10,679 nucleotides of DNA from an uncultured Alphaproteobacteria bacterium (GTDB lineage Bacteria; Pseudomonadota; Alphaproteobacteria; RF32; CAG-239), in assembly GCA_910577205.1 (NCBI GenBank), contig CAJTMA010000025.1, positions 1 to 10,679 of the forward strand, given 5' to 3'. This document shows, in pieces, positions 6,151 to 10,679 of the stretch; position 1 is the first letter of the stretch, and every line of letters begins with the position of its first letter. Position numbers and translations under genes: made by a program. Under the pieces are notes generated by a model. That model was given only the letters and a program-made list of their open reading frames with translations, searched no databases and had not been told where the DNA came from.

Positions 6151-8847
6151 CTAACCCGCAATATTTTTGATTATTTTACGAAACTCCACTTCTGACATAA
6201 TTTCCGGAAGCACCATTCCTTCAGGTATATTCGGGCTGAACAGGATATAAAATGGCACGCCTTTACGGCCGAATCGCTCCATAAAATTAAGGATTTCGGT
6301 ACTATAATTTGTCCAGTCTACTTCAATTAACTTGACATTATATTGTTTCATCAAGTTTGCAAGGCTCATATTCTTAAACACAACAAAATTGTTATAGCTG
6401 CAGGTCAGACACCAGTCAGCGCCAACGCTGACAACAACAATATTTCCGGCTCGGACTTCTTTGCCGATTTCCTCTAAATTAATTTGATTGGTTTTGGTTT
6501 CCAATTGCCGATTATGGCTGAAACCGCGCTGAACGTCCCAGAGAGATATGGCAAAAATGACGGCAGACAAAAGCAGAGAAACAATTCTTATGAAACGGAT
6601 AACGCTTTTTTTAATTTCAGGAGTTTCATCTCCGATTTCAACCTGTTCTATCACTTTATGACGAAACCACATCAAAACCAAAAACAGGCTCAAGTAAACC
6701 GCCAGACGTAAACAAGCCGAGATGCCGACCTGTGCCCAAAGAACACTGAGCAGCCAGAACATCGTCAGTAGAAGCATGGTTGTCATGATTGCGTTTAATT
6801 TATTCATCCACGCACCGGGCTTTGGTACTAAGGATGTTATATCCGGCATAATCAAAACCAGCAGATAAGGCAAAGATACCCCAAAAGCGACAGACAACAG
6901 AATGGCAAATATATCTACAGTGCTTCCCGCAAGAGCAAAGCCGAGAACCGTTCCCAGATAAGGCCCGGTACAAGGAGTTGACATTAATACAACCAGAATG
7001 CCGGTCATCAGGTGAATAAAGTTACTTTGATTATCGGTACGAAACAACAGACGGTTGAGGCGTTCTGGAACGCGAATCTGGTAAAAGCCTTTGACCTGTG
7101 CCAAAAACAAAGCGATAACAAAAAGCATAATGATTACAAACAGCGGATTTTGAAACTGCATCCCCCAGCCGACGGAATAGCCCCAAGCTTTTAGGGCAGA
7201 CAGCAGCAGCGCCAAAAACAGGAATGCGCCGAAAATTCCGGCAGATGTCAGAGCAAAACTTTTGCGGACGGTCGTTTCTCGCTGCGCCCCAAAGCGGGTA
7301 ACCGATAATAATTTCAGAGATAACACCGGAAACACACAGGGCATAAAATTAAGGATAAATCCGCCAAGAACTGCCAGCAAAATCATACCCAGCGATAATT
7401 TGTCGCTTACAAAGCCAAGGAGAGATTCTGCCTCGACTTCATAACGCGAACGCAGTGCCGTATAATCATTGAGGAGCACGGTTAACTCTACTTCGCGTCC
7501 AGCCAGTTTGACATCCTTATCCAAGATATCCAACCGGGCAACCATACGGTTGCCGTCAACAGATATCCGCGGCCGCGAAAATGAAATATTATCCCCGGTG
7601 GAAACAAAAATATCAGGCTTGGCAACTAACCCGCTGGTGGTCATCGCAATACGCAAGCTATGCCCCTCATCATCAGCGACTATTTTATCGACAGTCAATG
7701 CCTTGCTTTCGGCAGTGGGCAGATAATTAAAGTTCTGGGTAATCAAGTTGCTGACAGCCGAGCTGTAACCACTGCCTGCTTCAAGTTTCAGTTCCGGGGT
7801 CAGCTCAACAGGGCGGCAACTACCATCCGGCGCACAAAGCGTAAAATTCACGGTTGCTTTTACGAGCAGTGGGCTTTTAATGTCTTCCGGCTTATAAAGC
7901 AGCGGAACAATTATACTCTTGCGGAAAACAATGCGGTCGTCTTTATCTGCTGTCGCGCGAATGCGGCTGGGCACAGGCCAGAAACTGACTCCTTGCGCCA
8001 GATTTTCCGAATCAGCAAAGCTTATCCGCGGTTTCACAGCCCCTTCACCGGCAAAAGCAGGAACATCGTAACCCTCGGGGATTCTGATTTCCAAAGCGCC
8101 GCGAATCTCCGAGCTATCATTCACTGTGGTGTAATTTGACAACAGTGAAGCCTGTAAATCAGGCATTTCGCTATCCTTTGTCCAGATGCCGATACCTTTT
8201 TTGCCAATGACCGGATTATCATAGAAAAGGCCATAAAAAGGCAGCTTACGCCATTCCAGCGATTGAAGCATATTGCTTAATTTGTCAAATTCGTTTTTAG
8301 GAGCGTCATCCTTTTTCCGGCGTTTACGCTCCAGATAAGCCTGATAAGCTTTGAAGTCTTGAATATTGCCGCCGTAAGACAGCACCTTTTTGATATCGGT
8401 AATGACAACGGCCTGCCCTTCCCCGGCATCAATATAGGGCTGTTTTTCCCCAGTGTCATAATCCTTGTCGTCAACCAGCAGCGGCGGTGCTTCCGGCACA
8501 AGCATTTTTTCTTTGACTTTGTTATAAACGTCACGAAAATATCGATAAAATTTCACGCCGTCGCGAATCGTCTGTTCCCGGTCATAGATATCCTGCGGTG
8601 CTAAATGCGGAAAAAATTCGCGGACATCGTCCGACAAATCCCCTTCAATAAAATTTTCAGGATAGTTCTTATCAAAATAGCGCCCGACTTCCAAGATTGT
8701 TTTGGCTTGGTCGATTAAGGTAATTTCCTCTTCATTTTGCTCGCCGGGAAAAAGATCCAGTTCGACATTGCCCGGCTGTCCGTCAACAGCAGCGGCCTGA
8801 TTTGCAAAAATGCAAGTAAAAAAAAGCAAAATTAAAAATTTTTTCAT
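6151..8847 (-). CDS. DsbD/ScsB-like membrane thiol-disulfide reductase with a long N-terminal extension
   Basis: An 898-residue inner-membrane protein that should carry electrons from cytoplasmic thioredoxin to periplasmic thiol proteins. A signal peptide covers about 1-20 (MKKFLILLFF...AAA). Residues about 21-220 are a charged region I cannot assign. The Ig-like periplasmic domain (about 220-360) holds Cys338 and Cys344 in CAPDGSC, the same C-x5-C spacing as the N-terminal domain of E. coli DsbD. A second beta-rich stretch (about 365-470) precedes about eight membrane segments (roughly 484-502, 530-552, 567-586, 611-640, 645-668, 684-704, 708-728, 750-770) with the paired redox cysteines Cys504 (MPCVFPV) and Cys626 (STPCTGPYLG). 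The C-terminal thioredoxin-like domain carries WCLTC at 812-816 (Cys813, Cys816). The two beta-regions and the FPVLSLKLL motif favour ScsB-type proteins over classic DsbD. AAGGA (8861-8865) lies 13 bases before the ATG, rather far. It is divergent from yqgE. Confidence 0.92.
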   Translation of the reverse strand: MKKFLILLFFTCIFANQAAAVDGQPGNVELDLFPGEQNEEEITLIDQAKTILEVGRYFDKNYPENFIEGDLSDDVREFFPHLAPQDIYDREQTIRDGVKFYRYFRDVYNKVKEKMLVPEAPPLLVDDKDYDTGEKQPYIDAGEGQAVVITDIKKVLSYGGNIQDFKAYQAYLERKRRKKDDAPKNEFDKLSNMLQSLEWRKLPFYGLFYDNPVIGKKGIGIWTKDSEMPDLQASLLSNYTTVNDSSEIRGALEIRIPEGYDVPAFAGEGAVKPRISFADSENLAQGVSFWPVPSRIRATADKDDRIVFRKSIIVPLLYKPEDIKSPLLVKATVNFTLCAPDGSCRPVELTPELKLEAGSGYSSAVSNLITQNFNYLPTAESKALTVDKIVADDEGHSLRIAMTTSGLVAKPDIFVSTGDNISFSRPRISVDGNRMVARLDILDKDVKLAGREVELTVLLNDYTALRSRYEVEAESLLGFVSDKLSLGMILLAVLGGFILNFMPCVFPVLSLKLLSVTRFGAQRETTVRKSFALTSAGIFGAFLFLALLLSALKAWGYSVGWGMQFQNPLFVIIMLFVIALFLAQVKGFYQIRVPERLNRLLFRTDNQSNFIHLMTGILVVLMSTPCTGPYLGTVLGFALAGSTVDIFAILLSVAFGVSLPYLLVLIMPDITSLVPKPGAWMNKLNAIMTTMLLLTMFWLLSVLWAQVGISACLRLAVYLSLFLVLMWFRHKVIEQVEIGDETPEIKKSVIRFIRIVSLLLSAVIFAISLWDVQRGFSHNRQLETKTNQINLEEIGKEVRAGNIVVVSVGADWCLTCSYNNFVVFKNMSLANLMKQYNVKLIEVDWTNYSTEILNFMERFGRKGVPFYILFSPNIPEGMVLPEIMSEVEFRKIIKNIAG

Positions 8848-8870
8848 TTATTTTAATCTATCCTTAAATT

Positions 8871-8885
8871 GTATTTTTAAAATAC
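8871..8885. repeat. Perfect palindrome in the dsbD-like/yqgE intergenic region (candidate operator)
   Basis: GTATTTT (8871-8877), one central T, and AAAATAC (8879-8885) form an exact 15-base inverted repeat. It covers the predicted start point and early leader of the minus-strand reductase gene, a natural repressor position. The AT-rich context means chance is not excluded. Confidence 0.35.
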
Positions 8886-8888
8886 TTT

Positions 8889-8917
8889 ATTATATGTTAA
8901 TATACAAGTGTTGAGTA
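8889..8917 (-). promoter_or_regulatory. Predicted promoter for the DsbD/ScsB-like gene
   Basis: A perfect TATAAT is present on the minus strand at 8894-8889, placing a start point near 8882 and a leader of about 35 bases. The -35 region at 17 bases (TACTCA, 8917-8912) is poor, so the promoter may need an activator or another sigma factor. Confidence 0.4.
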
Positions 8918-8926
8918 AATTATAAT
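8897..8926 (+). promoter_or_regulatory. Possible promoter for yqgE
   Basis: A perfect TATAAT at 8921-8926 with TTAATA (8897-8902) 18 bases upstream would start transcription near 8933, only about 3 bases before the first ATG. That implies an almost leaderless mRNA or use of Met4 (8945). An alternative pair, TTGTAT (8869-8874) and TATATG (8891-8896) with a 16-base spacer, gives a normal leader containing AGGG at 8928-8931. I cannot choose between them. Confidence 0.3.
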
Positions 8927-8935
8927 CAGGGTAAA

Positions 8936-9508
8936 ATGATGAGTATGACTAAGGATAATTTTCTGACCGGCAAATGTTTGATTTCCATGCCGAATATGCA
9001 GGATGAAGGCTTTAATGAAACCTTAATATACATTTGCTCGCATACCAAAGAAGGCGCAATGGGGTTTGTCGTCAACAAAAAAATTAAGGAATTTTCTTTT
9101 GCCGATTTGGCTAACCAGCTGCCGATAAATACTCTCAAACCGATAGAACCAATTGATTTGCATCAAGGTGGCCCGTTGGAAAAAGTGCGCGGTTTTGTGC
9201 TGCACTCTACTGAATATGTTAAAGACGATACAATTGTGATTGACGACAAGATAGCCATATCGTCTTCAATTGACATTATTACCGATATTGCTTTCGGCAA
9301 CGGTCCCAAAGATAATCTTATTGCTTTGGGCTATGCCAGCTGGGCACCACAACAGCTGGAAAAGGAAATCATCAATAACAGCTGGCTGGTAACCAATCCG
9401 ACACCGGAGCTTGTTTTTCATACCAAAGATGAAGAAAAATGGCAAAAAGCCCTCGACTCTTTGGGGGTAGATTTGAATCGATTGTCTTCCCGACTGGGAC
9501 ACGCTTAA
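8936..9508 (+). CDS. yqgE: YqgE/AlgH family protein (UPF0301)
   Basis: A 190-residue soluble protein of the YqgE/AlgH family (DUF179). Family marks visible are LTGKCLISMPNMQDEGFNETLIYICSH split over 10-36 (leader strand, then the 'F..SVI.I..H' core), GAMGFVVNK at 40-48, HQGGPLEKVRGFVLHS at 75-90, and the late block LIALGYASWAPQQLEKEI near 128-145 followed by NSWL. Length matches the family (about 185-200). AlgH was named from alginate regulation in Pseudomonas, but the molecular activity is not established, so no reaction is assigned. Three Met codons (Met1, Met2, Met4) compete as start; AGGG at 8928-8931 best serves Met1 or Met2. The gene is divergent from the DsbD/ScsB-like gene and followed 9 bases later by a strong terminator. 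Confidence 0.95.
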   Translation: MMSMTKDNFLTGKCLISMPNMQDEGFNETLIYICSHTKEGAMGFVVNKKIKEFSFADLANQLPINTLKPIEPIDLHQGGPLEKVRGFVLHSTEYVKDDTIVIDDKIAISSSIDIITDIAFGNGPKDNLIALGYASWAPQQLEKEIINNSWLVTNPTPELVFHTKDEEKWQKALDSLGVDLNRLSSRLGHA

Positions 9509-9511
9509 AAC

Positions 9512-9547
9512 AAAAAAAACAGCGCCAAATTTCAGGCGCTGTTTTTT
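9512..9547. terminator. Bidirectional rho-independent terminator
   Basis: AACAGCGCC (9518-9526) pairs exactly with GGCGCTGTT (9535-9543) around an 8-base loop. The A-run 9512-9519 and T-run 9542-9547 flank it and can lengthen the stem to about 13 bp. It ends yqgE on the plus strand and the surface-protein gene on the minus strand, whose stop lies at 9553-9555. Confidence 0.92.
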
Positions 9548-9552
9548 AGGCA

Positions 9553-10679
9553 TTACTTATAGTACCAACCGCAATTATTGTTAACTGTCATGTAATCAGT
9601 TTTATACCAGTTGCTGTTTCCGGCCGCAGCCCAATCACACTTACCTTTGCCTGGTTCTGCTGTATAAACCGCCCCGCCGCTTTTACAATATGTTGTTCCT
9701 TCCGAACAAAGTTTACTGCCTGACCCAATACAAATACGGTCTTTATTGCAGACGCCTATATCTTTCCAATTTTGGATAACGGTAGAATTGCCGTATATAG
9801 ATAACTTGGAATTATACAAACGCATATTTCCGGTTATTGTGAGCCTGCTGGCCTGAGTAACGTTAAAATTATCTTGAGAGCCTACTGTTCCGTTAATCCA
9901 TATTCTATAAAAAGTTGCATTAGCATTGCTGAGATGTAACACACCGTTACCGTTTTGTACTCTAAATCCGCTTTCTTCCTGATAGAATGTCGCATTACTA
10001 ATAACAAATTCAGCGCCCGGAATATTCTCATACAACATAATCGGAATTCCCTGAAAACGAGTGTTGCCACTTTCTATGTGTACTTTTCCGTCCCCGTTGA
10101 TTTCCAAATGAAACATACCTATTTTTTGATTATTATCGTTGTTGATTATCCATCGCTGTCCGCCTGTTCTAAAGACATTATTTCCCTTAAGGGTCAATAT
10201 TCCGGTAACGTGCAGACGGCTGCTTTTTTTCATAACATGGATATCGTTATAAGCATCTGAGGGTTGATCGCCGAAACTACTCAAATTAGTTTCCGTAACG
10301 GTCACATCCTCCCAAGTTCCTCCAGCCTCTAAATGGGTTTCAGCTAACCCGGCAGTACCGTTATGATCCAAAATCACGGTGACATCATTTAAATTCTTTG
10401 CCAACAGCCTGCTGCCGCTATTCGCTCCGATTGTCAAAGACGGTTTATTCCACGAAGAACATTCAGTATAAGCATCACGCTTATATAACGTGGCTTCGCT
10501 TTTAATATCCGTGTATTCTACACCCAGAGGATTAGTTAAATTAATATTCGTTATATCTTTCAAAACAACAGCCGTTTTTCCTTTATACCACAAGCCTTCA
10601 TTTATTTCGATATATCTATCAGCCGCCAAACGGCTTTTGCACGTCGGAATGCATTTTTTGTAAGAGGCATCATATGGAC
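9553..10679 (-). CDS. C-terminal part of a cysteine-bearing, beta-helix-like surface or secreted protein
   Basis: The frame is open from the right edge of the window to TAA at 9553-9555, showing 374 codons; the true start is outside. A TTG at 10629 could be read as a start, but sixteen further in-frame codons upstream (including a CIPTCKS segment) have no stop and share the style of the C-terminus, so the gene is almost surely 5'-truncated. The middle (about 40-300 of the visible part) consists of repeated short strands with Asn/Gly turns, such as LTIGANSGS, LHVTGILTLKGN, FHLEINGDGKVHIESGN, LTITGNMRLYNSKLSIYGN, which resembles right-handed parallel beta-helix passenger domains. Nine cysteines are visible: two near the edge (CIPTC), one in TECSS, four in a tight run near the end (VCNKDRIC...KLC...TYC) and two in the last 40 residues, suggesting disulfides outside the cytoplasm. 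No autotransporter barrel or LPXTG-type end is present; it stops at CGWYYK. Adhesin or cell-surface role is inferred, not shown. Confidence 0.8.
   Translation of the reverse strand, partial: PYDASYKKCIPTCKSRLAADRYIEINEGLWYKGKTAVVLKDITNINLTNPLGVEYTDIKSEATLYKRDAYTECSSWNKPSLTIGANSGSRLLAKNLNDVTVILDHNGTAGLAETHLEAGGTWEDVTVTETNLSSFGDQPSDAYNDIHVMKKSSRLHVTGILTLKGNNVFRTGGQRWIINNDNNQKIGMFHLEINGDGKVHIESGNTRFQGIPIMLYENIPGAEFVISNATFYQEESGFRVQNGNGVLHLSNANATFYRIWINGTVGSQDNFNVTQASRLTITGNMRLYNSKLSIYGNSTVIQNWKDIGVCNKDRICIGSGSKLCSEGTTYCKSGGAVYTAEPGKGKCDWAAAGNSNWYKTDYMTVNNNCGWYYK

Noticed and set aside
7660..8139. Plus-strand open frame of 159 codons opposite the DsbD/ScsB-like gene
   Set aside because: It lies wholly antisense to a well-supported gene, has no recognisable motif and no ribosome site that stands out.
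10627..10629. TTG as the start codon of the right-edge gene
   Set aside because: The same frame stays open to the window edge with sixteen more codons, including a CxxxC segment matching the protein's style, so the real start is probably beyond the window.
1..10679. CRISPR arrays, tRNA or rRNA genes, insertion sequences, a defence or toxin system
   Set aside because: No regularly spaced direct repeats, cloverleaf-type sequence, transposase motifs or terminal inverted repeats were found by eye. The AlbA_2 protein alone, in a housekeeping operon, does not justify calling a defence system.

Overview
The window reads as a piece of an alphaproteobacterial chromosome. The pointers are a GltX with the RIDDTD-type signature common in alphaproteobacterial second copies, an M16 peptidase of the mitochondrial-processing-peptidase type, an ispH/rnhA gene pair on one transcript, and a ScsB/DsbD-like reductase next to yqgE. 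Base composition is moderate, with AT-rich gaps between genes. The two edge proteins are exported or surface-type, of kinds often seen in gut-associated uncultured alphaproteobacteria. That placement is an inference; no 16S or other marker is present.

Layout from left to right. The window opens with the last 61 codons of a plus-strand gene whose C-terminus resembles the Fib_succ_major/DUF1566 fold. A bidirectional terminator follows. The minus strand then carries elbB followed by gltX. An AT-rich divergent promoter region (2323-2421) separates elbB from a plus-strand run of four closely spaced genes: M16 peptidase, ispH, an AlbA_2/Schlafen-type protein and rnhA. Tail to tail with rnhA, only 8 bases away, is a large minus-strand DsbD/ScsB-like thiol reductase. 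It is divergent from yqgE (plus). A second bidirectional terminator separates yqgE from the end of a minus-strand gene for a beta-helix-like, cysteine-bearing surface protein, which runs off the right edge.

The centre is therefore mostly housekeeping: tRNA charging, isoprenoid precursor synthesis, RNA-DNA hybrid removal, protein processing and envelope thiol chemistry. It is closed at both ends by perfect-stem terminators beyond which lie accessory exported proteins. The most interesting local signal is the plus-strand operon. As I recall it, many alphaproteobacteria have ispH-thrB-rnhA, and thrC beside the M16 gene. Here M16 and ispH are directly joined, an AlbA_2 protein sits where thrB would be, and neither threonine gene is present. 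Both divergent intergenic regions contain perfect short palindromes within or beside predicted promoters, which may be operators. I saw no tRNA, rRNA, CRISPR array, insertion sequence or clear phage gene, and no gene-free stretch longer than about 110 bases.
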